64,000 bases of DNA, taken from assembly GCA_016806645.1 (NCBI GenBank), contig JACSYO010001815.1, positions 192,501-256,500 on the forward strand, in the 5' to 3' direction. Source of the DNA: Ophiodon elongatus. Taxonomy: Eukaryota > Chordata > Actinopteri > Perciformes > Hexagrammidae. Every line of letters starts with the position of its first letter. Position 1 is the stretch's first letter. Positions 32,008 to 43,365 of this stretch are shown here, piece after piece. The notes below the pieces were generated by a model. It was not told the DNA's origin and ran no database searches. It saw only the letters and a list, made by a program, of their open reading frames with translations. Position numbers and translations under genes: made by a program.

Positions 32008-35000
32008 TTATTCAGCAGAGTGGGCGTGTCCACATCTGGGGAAGCCAATCACAGAGGCCGCCTGGTAGACCTCTTTAAACTGAGCCAGAGCCTTTTTCTG
32101 AACCAAGGGGTCGTCCACCTGCAAAGAGAGAGTTAATTAATAATAATATAATACAATACAATACAATACAATATAATATAATATAATATAATACAATACA
32201 ATACAATACAATATAATATGACATAATATAAATATAATATAATACAATACAATACAATACAATACAATATAATATAATATAACACAATATAATATAATAT
32301 AATATAATACATTACAATACAATACAATACAATAAAATATAATAGTTTTCTGTCAATTTGATCAATATTTGGATTTAATTTATTCAGTTAAATGATGCAT
32401 TCTGTACATTTTATCTACTAATATTGAGGTTTACATGGTGCTTCAAAGCCTTACTAATAAAATACAAGAGGAAATCTATTATTTTGCCCAACTAAAACTT
32501 GTTAAAAATAAAACTACTACCACTAGACTGTATAAAATATGGACGTAGTCTTCGTGATGTCACCTATGATGTGTGGGAAACACAACTCAAGCCTTTAACT
32601 CTGCACACCCACTGACGGCGTATCGAAAGCTTTCATTTCTTCAGAAAAAAAGCAACCGAAACAAAACTAATATGCTCTCATGAGGCGAAAGTTCACAGAC
32701 ATTGAGACTAAAAGAAAGTGGAGCCTGAACTCGACGTGTGTCCTCACCAACTCAAATTATTTGAACGCCTTGAAATGAGTGAAATCAGCTGGCTGACACT
32801 CACCTCGATTTTTTTCAGCTTGCTGAGCAGGTCCTCTTTGTCGTGGTTCACCTGGACCAGGTGTCTCCTCAGCTCCTCCATCTTGCTCTGAAAGTCCGTC
32901 AGAACCAACTCCACCTTAGACCTTACGATGTCGGACGGCATTTGGTCCAGCAGAGGGGTCCCGGGCCTTTCGTGGTTCTTCTGCAGGATGCTGGAGAAGA
33001 TCTGAGTGTAGACGTCCAGAGTGGCGTTCATCACATGTACTTTCTTCTGTGGAGAAGAGGAGGGGAGAGCTCAAAGTCGGTACGAACGGACTAAAAGGAT
33101 TCTGATCTAAGGAGTAAATAAAATAAACTTTTCTAACAGAAACTCTGGTCTTAAACCTGGATTCTTGGACAAAATATGCCCAATTTGACAATACATACAG
33201 TGATATACTATATACTTAATGTCATTGTGTCATATATACATATATATATATGTATATATATGTATATATATATATATATATACGTATATATATACCCTAT
33301 ATACTGCCCATAAATGTTCTAACTTTGATGACAGTCAGTTTTGGAGTTCCTCAAGGCCCAATTCTGGGTCCTATTCTTTTTCCCGTTCAAGGATTCCTCT
33401 CTGCCTCGTTAATCGGCATCAACACCAAATACTTTAAAAAAAAAAATGCTGCGTGTCTTCGTGTGAGTTCACATATTGTCGGTGACCTGTGAAAACCATG
33501 TGTCGCCGCAATGTGAACTTTTCACAACCCACAAAGGAACACTTTACCCTTCGATTTACCTGAAAAAATATAAATCCCGATATGTGGCGAACAAATGGTT
33601 TCCTAACATGTTTTGAATGAAGATATTAATACTAATAGAAGTACAGTAGAGATAGTAGAGTCAGAGCATGGAAGTGTGTTTTTGCGTACCTGGCAGGAGG
33701 TGTTGATGCTCTTGATGACAGAATCGAAGAGAGGATTACTGCCGATCTCCTGCTCCTTCAACTTCTAAAACACAAACAAGAAACACATTTGAATATTTTG
33801 TTTTTCTGTTCAATGGTGAACCAGTACAATATAATCACTCGCTGGTACAAACTATGTCATTATAGTACCTGTAGTATCTGGAAATATGAAAAACTGTCAA
33901 ATACTGAAAGTTGGCAGCGAACACGTTGTCAAATTCTTCGACTTGTTTTTGTATTTTATTTTCATTTTATTCAGTGTTTTACTTATTATTTTATTAATAA
34001 AACATGTACGGTCTTTTAAAAGCATTTGAGGTGTTTAGCCTGGCTTTTGTAAAAACATTTTAAGTGTATTTATGTATTTCTATACAGCAAAGTCAGGAAT
34101 ATAAAATAATCTATATTTAATTAAGGTACTATAATGGTACCAGTATCCAAAGGTGGATAAAAGTGGACACATTAGGTGTCCACCTTTATTCTCAGGACAC
34201 CTAATGTGATTTAACGTTGTAACCCTCTGTGATAAGAGTAGTACAATTAGAATAAAATAATGTTTCACTCAGATTTTGTGCATTTTCATTAAGTGTCACT
34301 TCCGAGTTTTACAGAAAGGTATAAAAAAAGAGATTTTTTCATATTATGCAATTAGGATGAGTTAGTTGTAATTGTTACCAGTGGAGGACTGTCTTGTTGT
34401 AATCTCTGAATAAGAAATATGAAGTTGTGATGTGGTGATCAAATATAATCAGCAGGTATAAATGTCTATCAGTCCTTGTAGAAATGTGACAGAGATAATT
34501 TGGTTACTCTGAGCTGTTGACAACCACAGATACAACATCACCATCTATATGATATATTACAGAGACTGTTTGTATGCAGTTGCATCTACAAAAGGTTAAA
34601 ATAATTGGTGATGATACTTGCTGTCAATGATTGAGAGATAGAGCATCACGTCAGACCAAAACTAATTGGTTTTCAACCTTTATAAGATCTGAAACATCAC
34701 AGTCAACATTTAATCACCTAGATTTGTTTGGGTTAATATCTTATTAGTGTGAGTAATACATGCAAATAACGATATCAATTTATGTGTAATCTTAAAAGAC
34801 AGGTTCCTTAAATAAAGCTGAAAACACTTTAAACCCTTTAAGCACAAGCAGAGGCTAAGCTGCATAGAAAACTATAGAGGATCTAAAATTGAGCCCTGTG
34901 GCACACCGCAAGTAAACTCACCAGCACGTCTGCGATGTACTCGTGGTTCTGTTGCATTTTCACAGCAACGAACTGGCAAGGAAGCCTAGATGCCAGCGCA

Positions 35001-35047
35001 ACTCCCAGTAGGACCAGTAGACACAGTGGACCACAGAACGAAGACAT
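32008..35047 (-). CDS. ifng1r: Interferon gamma-related cytokine (4 exons, 184 aa)
   Basis: Tandem paralogue of ifng found in teleosts; a secreted helical cytokine signalling through CRFB-type receptors. The exons on the minus strand are 35047-34922, 33764-33690, 33046-32804 and 32118-32008, all phase 0 with GT-AG sites. Residues 1-20 are a signal peptide (core LCLLVLLGVALAS). N63-T-S and N74-A-T are glycosylation sequons. Exon 3 (residues 68-148) is helix-rich (SKVELVLTDFQSKMEELRRH). Exon 4 has VQKKALAQFKEV (154-165), the IFN-gamma signature but with Gln161 where the motif has Glu. The tail (PRCGHAHSAE) has no polybasic run, unlike the neighbour at 20682-25156; many percomorph ifng-related proteins lack it. 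Three mature-region cysteines are present (C24, C66, C177). Its place between ifng and il26 also fits. Confidence 0.9.
32143..32342. repeat. (ATACA)n / (ATATA)n pentanucleotide array in ifng-related intron 3
   Basis: About 40 units of AATAC/AATAT starting 25 bases from the exon 4 acceptor. Tyr/Ile/Leu open frames over it are artefacts. Confidence 0.95.
32526..32600 (+). mobile_element. End fragment of the dispersed element
   Basis: TATGGACGTAGTCTTCGTGATGTCACC resembles the left end of copies A and C (GAAGTGGACGTAGTCACC). It lies in intron 3 of ifng-related. Confidence 0.5.
33236..33298. repeat. (TA)n microsatellite in ifng-related intron 2
   Basis: TA repeats with GTATATA interruptions. Confidence 0.9.
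33320..33400 (+). mobile_element. LINE reverse-transcriptase fragment in ifng-related intron 2
   Basis: The + strand translates to SFGVPQGPILGPILFP at 33340-33385, the conserved GVPQGS-LGPLLF motif of non-LTR reverse transcriptases. No other RT motif is intact, so this is a short dead fragment antisense to the gene. Confidence 0.65.
34845..34915 (-). mobile_element. LINE reverse-transcriptase fragment abutting the ifng-related exon 1 donor
   Basis: On the minus strand the intron continues past GTGAGTT into a frame reading TCGVPQGSILDPL, a stop, then FSMQL, again the RT GVPQGSILGPLLF motif. It begins within about 10 bases of the splice donor at 34921. Confidence 0.65.
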
Positions 35048-35172
35048 GATGGACCACTAACTTCAACACAAATGACGGTTGATTGATCTGTAAAAAGAGC
35101 GTCCTCCGAGGAAGGCTGAGTGAGATGATGTGATATCAAGTCAATGATACTATCTGTTGACCTGTGGGTCTG

Positions 35173-35237
35173 TATATATAGCTGTCTGCATCCCTGCCTG
35201 TCTCATTATGTGTCTGTGTTCTGTGTGGTTGTGGTTT
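35173..35237 (-). promoter_or_regulatory. ifng1r: ifng-related core promoter: TATA box and RUNX-like pair
   Basis: TATATATA lies at 35180-35173, about 126 bases upstream of the ATG. The + strand reads TGTGGTTGTGGTTTG at 35224-35238, two overlapping RUNX-type TGTGGT words about 45 bases upstream of the TATA box. No T-box consensus like the one at ifng is seen nearby. Confidence 0.5.
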
Positions 35238-35239
35238 GT

Positions 35240-36687
35240 GGGCTTTCAGCAGCAGCATCAGAAACAGCGGCATCGACATCAGTTTTCCTCTAAAACTCAT
35301 TCTGCTGCTGCTAAAGTCACACACACAGGAGTCTCCCTGGTTAGGTTTCCATTCACTTCCATCCCCTGAGCACATACACATGCACAGAAGGGAGGAGACT
35401 CCTTGGTTAGAGTGGTTTAACTGGAGGAAGACCAGTTCGTCAAAGATTTTACAAAGAAATTTGTGTGTAGAAGTGCACAACGTGCTACCCTTAGGTTAAC
35501 CAGTTATGCAAGTACACATCAATGATGTGTGTGTGCGTGCGTGTGTTTGTAGTTCAAGGAGTGCATACAACCACATGTAACTTAATGAAACTCTACAGTC
35601 CTGTTTGCATTTTGTATGCAAAGCCTTTCTGCATGTACATGCTTGCAGCGTTTGCAGATACTGAAGTCTTTAACAGACTTAGAAGATTTTATCATCTTAC
35701 ATTAAATGTTATTTATAACCCCCTCATTTCAACTTCAGTAGTATATATATATATATATATATATTATAGTCTCAATCAATTAGTTCATTGACTGAAAAAT
35801 AATCTGATAATCAGTTATTTTCCAAGAAAAAATGACTTTCTGCTAAATGAAATGTAATGTAATGTAATGTAATGTAAGCTGAATATGTTTGGCTTTCATT
35901 GAACAAAACAAGAAAAACAAAATATTTGAAAATGTTTCACTATTTTATGATATTTTATTGAACAAATCATTAATTAATGAAAGGAGAAAATAATTAGCAG
36001 CTTGCCGTGTTTTACATCTTTTGACAGAAAAGTCAGAAATTGGGCATTAATGAGCTGCACATTATTCCAAAAGTTGGAATGATGGCTTAAAGTAGTTTTA
36101 CTGAAGTAATAGTAGCAATACCCCAAAATGAATATACTCCAATAGAAGTTAAAGGCCTGCACGCTAATTTGTATTTAAATCTAGAAGTTTTATCAGCATC
36201 ACATACTTAAAGTATCAAAAGCAGAAGTACTCATTATGTGTATTATTACTATTATTGTGTATCATTTTACAGGTTTGTTATTACTGAGGCACCGTTTTGA
36301 TGTTGCAGCGGGTCGAGCTCGTCTATAAAATAATTCCTTGTCGTTTGTTTTAGGTGGATTAAGCTGCAGAGGCCTCATCAGGCCAATTAAAACCAACGCT
36401 GCAACATTTCCTGAAAAAATAAAGTGTGTCACCGCGTCAAAATGTCAGTCACCTCTACACAGGCAGTGCAGTGAGAGGAGGAAGACGCAGCCCACCCTGT
36501 GGATGTTGTATGAAGGTCAAAGTGTCTGCAGATCACTTTCACTCTGAATGTCTGGATGCTGTGATCTTTACACGCTGTCGTAGTGGAGCGATGTCGAGTC
36601 AGAAGAAAACCTCTTTCTACCAGTTCTGTATCAATAAACAACATACAACAAATAAATCAGAGAGATTTAGAGCCTGATTCTACCCTT
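35240..36687. other. Upstream flank of ifng-related, no gene seen
   Basis: Mostly unique. Short (TA)n at 35742-35764 and (ATGTA)n at 35850-35877. No exon is supported. Confidence 0.5.
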
Positions 36688-37212
36688 TGGATGGGAGATA
36701 GGCTACTAGTTTCCCCCTGCTTCCAGTCTTTGTGCTAAGCTAGGCTACTAGTTTCCCCGTGCTTCCAGTCTTTGTGCTAAGCTAGGCTACTAGTTTCCCC
36801 CTGCTTCCAGTCTTTGTGCTAAGCTAGGCTACTAGTTTCCCCCTGTCCACAGTCTTTGTGCTAAGCTAGGCTACTAGTTTCCCCCTGTTTCCAGTCTTTG
36901 TGCTAAGCTAGGCTACTAGTTTCCCCTTGCTATCAGTCTTTGTGCTAAGCTAGGCTACTAGTTTCCCCCTGTTTCCAGTCTTTGTGCTAAGCTAGGCTAC
37001 TAGTTTCCCCTTGCTATCAGTCTTTGTGCTAAGCTAGGCTACTAGTTTCCCCCTGCTTCCAGTCTTTGTGCTAAGCTAGGCTACTAGTTTCCCCTTGCTA
37101 TCAGTCTTTGTGCTAAGCTAGGCTACTAGTTTCCCCTTGCTTCCAGTCTTTGTGCTAAGCTAGGCTACTAGTTTCCCCCTGCTTCCAGTCTTTGTGCTAA
37201 GCTAGGCTAAAC
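36688..37212. repeat. 42-bp tandem repeat, about 12 copies
   Basis: The unit contains TAGGCTACTAGTTTCCCCCT and CTTCCAGTCTTTGTGCTAAG. The start-to-start distance is 42 bp (36741, 36783 and so on). It is the reverse of the TTAGCATAAAGACTGGAAGC element core seen at 23495 and 57620, locally amplified. Confidence 0.95.
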
Positions 37213-37634
37213 ACATGCTGGACTCTTTGTAATGGATGTACATGGATGGATTATTATTGTGGAATATAGTTTTATGTGGTTTGCATCATTGGTTTTGTTA
37301 CATTGATATTAATATCTTATTTTCCATAATCAGCGTTGGCTCATGAGGATGGTACCGCTGCAATTTACATGATTTTATACATCAATGAATTGAACCTTTA
37401 GACACTGAACAGACCCAGGTGTGTGGATCTGTGTGGAATGAATAGAAATCCACATAAAAGCCAGTCGCATCACTTTAACCTCAACATATGGCCCAACGTA
37501 TGAGGACACAAACAAATATTTTATATTTCCAATTTGACCACAAAGCCAGCTCCATAATGAAAAGTGTTTCTCAGTTCATTGTGGAAGAACTTGACTTGGC
37601 CCCTTAGTTCCAGTGACAGGAGATCTTAATGTGA

Positions 37635-38040
37635 CAGTGCTTCCCAACCCGGGGCTCCGGACCCCCAGAGGGGTCGCAGGACAGTTTCCAGGGTCAGAAA
37701 CACGACCTTTCTTTTGTTGACTGTTTAGACTTTTTTACCTCCGCTCGGGGGTTATGCCTTTGGTTTTGATATTTTTGTCTGTTTGTCAGAAGTATTACGG
37801 AAAAATGTCCATGAGACTTGGTGGACGGGTGTAGCGTGAGCCCGCGAGGAACCCATTACATTTTGGAGAAGATTTGAATCACGATGTGAAGAAAGTTTTT
37901 CACTTTCATTGCGCAATACGGCATCCGGCCTTGGCGGAGTTCTGCGCTCCCCTTCTGGTGTTTTACTGGTTTATGCAGGTCAGCAGTAGATATTAGTAGT
38001 AGTAATGTGCCACAAGTCAAAACGTTTGGGAACCCCTCTT
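37635..38040. mobile_element. Cluster of dispersed repeat remnants
   Basis: 37640-37690 has GGGCTCCGGACCCCCAGAGG (related to 18425-18480). 37738-37945 has ACCTCCGCTCGGGGGTTATG at the left and CTTGGCGGAGTTCTGCGCTC at the right, the inverted-end signature of a short DNA element common in animal genomes. The family is not named. Confidence 0.5.
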
Positions 38041-38340
38041 TAAGACACGTGTTCTTCCATCTTTACATCAACAGTTTCAACATGACACAAAACCAGCTCA
38101 GAGTCGTGACCTCAACCCCATCCAACACCTTTTGGGATGAACTGGAAGAACATTACGGTTGGACTTAAAATAATTATGTAAACTAAGTAAATTACGTACA
38201 GAAAGAACGTAAAAGGAAAACACGTTAAAAAACGTAACTAACATCACCTTTGGACACCGGCCTCCTGGTTTGTTCCCGCCCACCGTAAGAGGTCTCGCTC
38301 ACATTTTATTCTACCTCACTTGTTAAGAGCATAGCATATT

Positions 38341-38343
<3 letters not shown>

Positions 38344-38387
<44 letters not shown>

Positions 38388-38625
38388 TATATATGTTACG
38401 TTATATATAATAATATTATTATATATAATAATAGTATTACATATAATAATAATATTATTATTTATAATAATTTTTTTATTATATATATATATATACACAC
38501 ATATATATATGTTACGTTATATATAATAATATTATTATATGTAATAATAATATTATTACATATAATAATAATATTATTATTTATAATATTTTTTTTATAA
38601 TATATATATATATATATATATATTT
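38344..38625. repeat. AT-rich duplicated low-complexity block
   Basis: A TATATATATGTTACGTTATA block followed by AATAATATTATT words occurs twice, about 120-130 bp apart, with (TA)n at both ends. Confidence 0.9.
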
Positions 38626-39590
38626 ACTAGTCCCAGACTAAATGGCATGCAAATGAAAACGCCGTGACATTCATTCATTGTGCAATAACAGTTATAATAG
38701 TTATTCTGTCTGTATATAATTCATTCATTTCAGTTATTGTGGATTCTTTACTGTCTTTTTTACTACTGTTTTGATGCATATTTGCTTGTTTGGATCTTGT
38801 TTCTTTTACTATGTCTCTTGTTTGCACTTTACCTTCGGCTGCTGTGATCCTGTAAATTTCCCCAATGCGGGATTAATAAAGGATTATCTTATTTTATCTT
38901 ATTTTATTCGCCAATTTGCGGGAGCGGGCTGGAAAATCCCTGACGTCAGGTTCAACGCCTGAAACCAGCAGAGCGGAGGCAATCGTAGCAGATATGATGT
39001 GTTTGACTATCGCATATAAACGTATCCTTCGTTCGGCCACATGCTTTTGGTGATCTGAGCGGCTGGTTGAATCATTGTCCGTGGGCGGTGGAGATGCTGC
39101 TGCACTTTTTAGGTAAAGGTGATACTGCTGAAAGAAGAAATGTCATCACAGCAGGAAGGAGAAACATCCCTGAATCATCATTGCGAGTGGAAATGCCACC
39201 ACAAGGCGTTCAGCGAAACCTGAATCATCACCACGGGTAGAAATACCAACGCTACGAGTAGAAAGCTTATTTCCAGGGTTTTCCCGATGAACTAATTCTA
39301 GCCTTCAATCCATTCACACTCAATATGAGTATTTTTTATATGTATTTTATTTCCAACATCGCACAGCTGAAAGTAAGATTACAAATATTGTAAATTTAAA
39401 TGTGCAATTTTTCCAGCTCGTCACTGTTGTTGCGTGACAGTGGCAACAGCAGGAACAACACCACAGAATATAACCGAGAGGCGCATCTCTGTCTCTGGTT
39501 TCAGGTTCAAATCAGTTTGAAAAAAAAAACAGCAGCTTCAACGTTGCATTATAAATAAATAAATATAAATATATATATATATGTATATAT
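38626..39590. other. Intergenic, no gene seen
   Basis: A short (TTATC)n run at about 38885-38910; the rest is unique. Weak open frames here have no splice context. Confidence 0.5.
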
Positions 39591-39706
39591 ATCGATGGCC
39601 GAAGAGCAAAACCTCCTATCTGAAAAATGCACTTTTTTGAGAAAACTAAAAAAACTTGTTTTCTTGCAGAATGCAATAATAAAAAATACAAATAAATTAA
39701 AAAAAA

Positions 39707-39745
<39 letters not shown>

Positions 39746-39820
39746 GTGCAGATAGGAGGTTATTCCTACTTTTCCTGGATAATTTTGCAGAGAGGAGGTT
39801 TTGCACTTTGGCCATCGACG
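39591..39820. mobile_element. Small fold-back element
   Basis: The left end ATCGATGGCC plus AGCAAAACCTCCT is the inverse of the right end AGGAGGTTTTGC plus GGCCATCGACG. An inner pair (AACCTCCTATCTG with GCACTTTTTT, versus AAAAAGTGCAGATAGGAGGT) is also inverted, around a (TA)n centre. There is no coding capacity; this looks like a MITE-type insertion. Confidence 0.7.
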
Positions 39821-40214
39821 TGTATGTTCCATTAAAGTAAACAACGCTGTTTTCTTTGTTCCAGACAGAACCGGAGAGGGAAAGTGAGGCTCGTACGGAA
39901 CCAGTCTAAACGCTGACTGCGTCATTATTCTACAGACGTCAGATTGCGCAATCGACATTTACTTCATAATGATGAGTTAAAGAAAAAAATTGTGTTTATT
40001 GCAACTTTAACAATCTGGGGTCGTCTGGCTGAACACGAATGTAAAGTTGTGTGTCGTCTGCATATCGTCAAACGTCAGGTGAAGCGGTTGTAGTTTCATA
40101 TCGGTTGAATGATGGAAAAATGTATTATTTATATATATTCATGGTTTTATTTAAATATTACCAAACACTTCTAGTATGAATTGAAAATATTAAAAAAAAG
40201 AGTTTTTTTATGCA

Positions 40215-40215
40215 A

Positions 40216-40247
<32 letters not shown>

Positions 40248-40391
40248 ACATACAAACACACACACACACGCAAGCGGTTGGCTTTCTATGTAAATGTTAA
40301 TCAACTGGAATTAATTCTTTTACATTTAAAACATTCCTCTGTGTTTCCTAGAAGTCTTAACCAACCTCTGGGCCAACCGTCAAGATAAATA

Positions 40392-40466
<75 letters not shown>

Positions 40467-40487
40467 CACACACACACACACACACGC
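40215..40487. repeat. Two (CA)n microsatellites
   Basis: CA arrays at 40215-40269 and 40393-40486, the second with GC interruptions. Confidence 0.95.
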
Positions 40488-40756
40488 CACATCCTCTTCG
40501 TTGTGGTGGAGGGTTGAATTTCCTACAGCACACAGTCAGATTGGATAATCCTGTGAGCCTCACTAACCCATGACCACTGTCTGTGTATTGTGATGCAAAA
40601 TAAATATCAAAACAGAGATATTGTGCTTTTAGAGCAAATAAAACCCAGTTGTTAAAATACTCCACTACAAGAATAAGTCCTCACGGAAGTAAAAGTATGT
40701 ATCAGCAAAATGTACTTAAAGTAGTTAAAGGTACTAAAAGGAACTTTTATTTTTAT

Positions 40757-41932
40757 GGTGGTTCTGGCGCCCCCTGTGGACTAAAGAGGTAGTGTCTCTG
40801 AGCACCAGGTGGTGGTTCTGGCGCCCCCTGTGGACTAAAGAGGTAGTGTCTCTGAGCACCAGGGTCCCTTTAGAGAACCTCTCATTGTACTGGAGCAGGG
40901 TCTGACAGTCTGACCCTCTCAGTCCTGGTCCTGGTTCTCCCGTGCCCCCCTTCCCTCTGGAGTCTGGTCTGAAGGAGGTTCTGGTGAACCTGCATGATGT
41001 CATCTGGTTTCACCAGAATCCGACCCGGTGGCTCCGATGAGGAGCTTTAAGAAGAACTCTCTAGAACCAGACCATCTTCTCTCTGGTGGTCTGGTTACTG
41101 ATGGAGGTCTAGAGAGGACCAGGACTACACTGAGGTCTATAGAGGACCAGGACTACACTGAGGTCTATAGAGGACCAGGACTACACTGAGGTCTATAGAG
41201 GACCAGGACTACACTGAGGTCTATAGAGGACCAGGACTACACTGAGGTCTATAGAGGACCAGGACTAAACTGAGGTCTATAGAGGACCAGGACTAAACTG
41301 AGGTCTATAGAGCACTAACTGAGTCTATGAGGACCAGGACTACACTGAGGTCTATAGAGGACCAGGACTACACTGAGGTCTATAGAGGACCAGGACTAAA
41401 CTGAGGTCTATAGAGGACCAGGACTAGACTGAGGTCTATAGAGGACCATGACTACACTGAGATCTATGGAGGACCAGGACTACACTGAGATCTATGGAGG
41501 ACCAGGACTAGACTGAGGTCTATAGAGGACCAGGACTAGACTGAGGTCTATAGAGGACCAGGACTACACTGAGGTCTATAGAGGACCAGGACTACACTGA
41601 GATCTATAGAGGACCAGGACTAGACTGAGGTCTATAGAGGACCAGGACTACACTGAGGTCTATAGAGGATCAGGACTAGACTGAGGTCTATAGAGGACCA
41701 GGACTAGACTGAGGTCTATAGAGGATCAGGACTACACTGAGGTCTATAGAGGACGAGGACTACACTGAGGTCTATAGAGGATCAGGACTACACTGAGGTC
41801 TATAGAGGATCAGGACTAGACTGAGGTCTATAGAGGACCAGGACTAGACTGAGGTCTATAGAGGACCAGGACTAGACGGAGGTCTATAGAGGACCAGGAC
41901 TAGACGGAGGTCTATAGAGGACCCTCTATGGA
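40757..41932 (-). repeat. Right copy of the inverted duplication flanking ifng-related
   Basis: Reverse complement of 30660-31400: two copies of the 54-bp unit (40757-40862), the core (40863-41104), then about 29 copies of the 28-bp unit with CTGAGGTCTATAGAGGACCA (41105-41932). The minisatellite is about three times longer than in the left copy. Confidence 0.92.
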
Positions 41933-42370
41933 GGGGCCTGTTTCCACCGTTTCTAACCGTTATTTGAATTCTTCCACAAACCTGAAGCTTCTTTTAAAAG
42001 AAGTTTTCCTTTCTTTGACTTCTCATTTCTACGTCCAAATTATCTCTTCACACGGGGCCTTGGGATAATGGCCGCCTCCTTATGTAGAGAGCTGAGATTG
42101 TTCTGCAAATTATCACATACAACACATGGGGACGTCTCATATGCAAATACCTTTAAAGGTGAATTTAACAAAATATGTAAAAATTCGGGGAAATGCCCTC
42201 AGAGGGTTAATGTGCCCTTCTCGTTTCCTTCACTCCTCTTTTATTACTTTCACTGCTTCCTTTCCTTGAGCTTGCTCTTCCCTCCTTTCCTTGTTACAGC
42301 CCGTGGTGTTGTAGCTCCTCCCCACCACCAGGGGGAGCCAGCGCTCCGTACAGATCGAACACAGAGATGA
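41933..42370. other. Short spacer before the il26 3' end, with a + strand CTCF-like motif
   Basis: Unique sequence. At 42325-42338 the + strand reads CCACCAGGGGGAGC, close to the CTCF consensus CCACCAGGGGGCGC and opposite in orientation to the transposon-borne motifs elsewhere in the window. Confidence 0.5.
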
Positions 42371-42384
42371 AGGTTAAAATCTAG

Positions 42385-42761
42385 TTTATTCCTTTATTGA
42401 AAAACTCACATAAATAAAATAATAATTCTTATAAAATATCTTCTTTCATCCGAAGTTTCAAGTATTTAAGACACAAATACAATAAATATATAAAAAAATA
42501 ACTTATTTTAAGAAATAAAGAATATTAATACGAATAAAATATAAAAAAATACGAATCAATACTTTAAAGATTCAAGACCTTTGAGGTTGTTAATAATGAT
42601 GATGAAGACGATGACGATAATAATGATGATGAAGATGAAGATGATGAACATGAAGATGTTAATAATGATGATGAAGACGATGACGATAATAATGATGATG
42701 AAGATGAAGATGAAGATGAAGATGATGATGAAAATGAAGATGAAGATGATGGTGATGATGG

Positions 42762-42819
<58 letters not shown>

Positions 42820-42832
42820 GGTGATGATGGTG

Positions 42833-42886
<54 letters not shown>

Positions 42887-43014
42887 GTGGTGGTGATGAT
42901 GATGATGATGATGGTGGTGGTGATGATGATGGTGATGATGAAGATGATGATGGTGGTGGTGATGATGAAGATGATGATGGTGGTGGTGATGATGAAGATG
43001 ATGATGAAGATGCT
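42385..43014 (-). promoter_or_regulatory. il26: il26 3' UTR with (ATC)n tract, AU-rich region and two poly(A) signals
   Basis: Directly after the stop codon the minus strand enters a (CAT/ATC)n tract (42588-43010), then AT-rich sequence with TATTTATT words, then two AATAAA signals (42393-42398 and 42385-42390). The predicted transcript end is about 42370. Confidence 0.6.
42588..43010. repeat. (GAT)n trinucleotide array
   Basis: About 420 bp of GAT with GAA and GGT variants. It starts 5 bases past the il26 stop codon. The Met-rich open frame on the + strand is an artefact. Confidence 0.95.
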
Positions 43015-43332
43015 CTACAGGATGTGGTGCTGAGTCAGCTCATCGATCCACCTGATGATGAAGATGAACTCTCCGACGGCCTTCAGCGCTCCTTCGTCTC
43101 TCCTCCTCTGCAACAGGTACAGGTAGTATTAGTACTACAGGTAGTATTAGTACAGGTAGTATTAGTACTAGAGGTAGTATTAGTACTACATGTAGTATTA
43201 GTAGTATATTCACAAGTACATGGTACAAATATGAATAAATATAAACACTATTTGTAGTAATAGTACTATTAGTGTCGCTAATAATACAAGCAGTAATACT
43301 AGTAGTAGTAGCAGTTGTAGTAGTAGTAACAT

Positions 43333-43365
<33 letters not shown>

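Noticed and set aside
36688..37212. CRISPR-like array (regular 42-bp repeats)
   Set aside because: The units are contiguous tandem copies without unique spacers, in a vertebrate genome, and derive from a dispersed element.
42581..43033. 150-codon Met/Lys/Val-rich open frame
   Set aside because: Translation of the GAT array in the il26 3' UTR, antisense to the gene.
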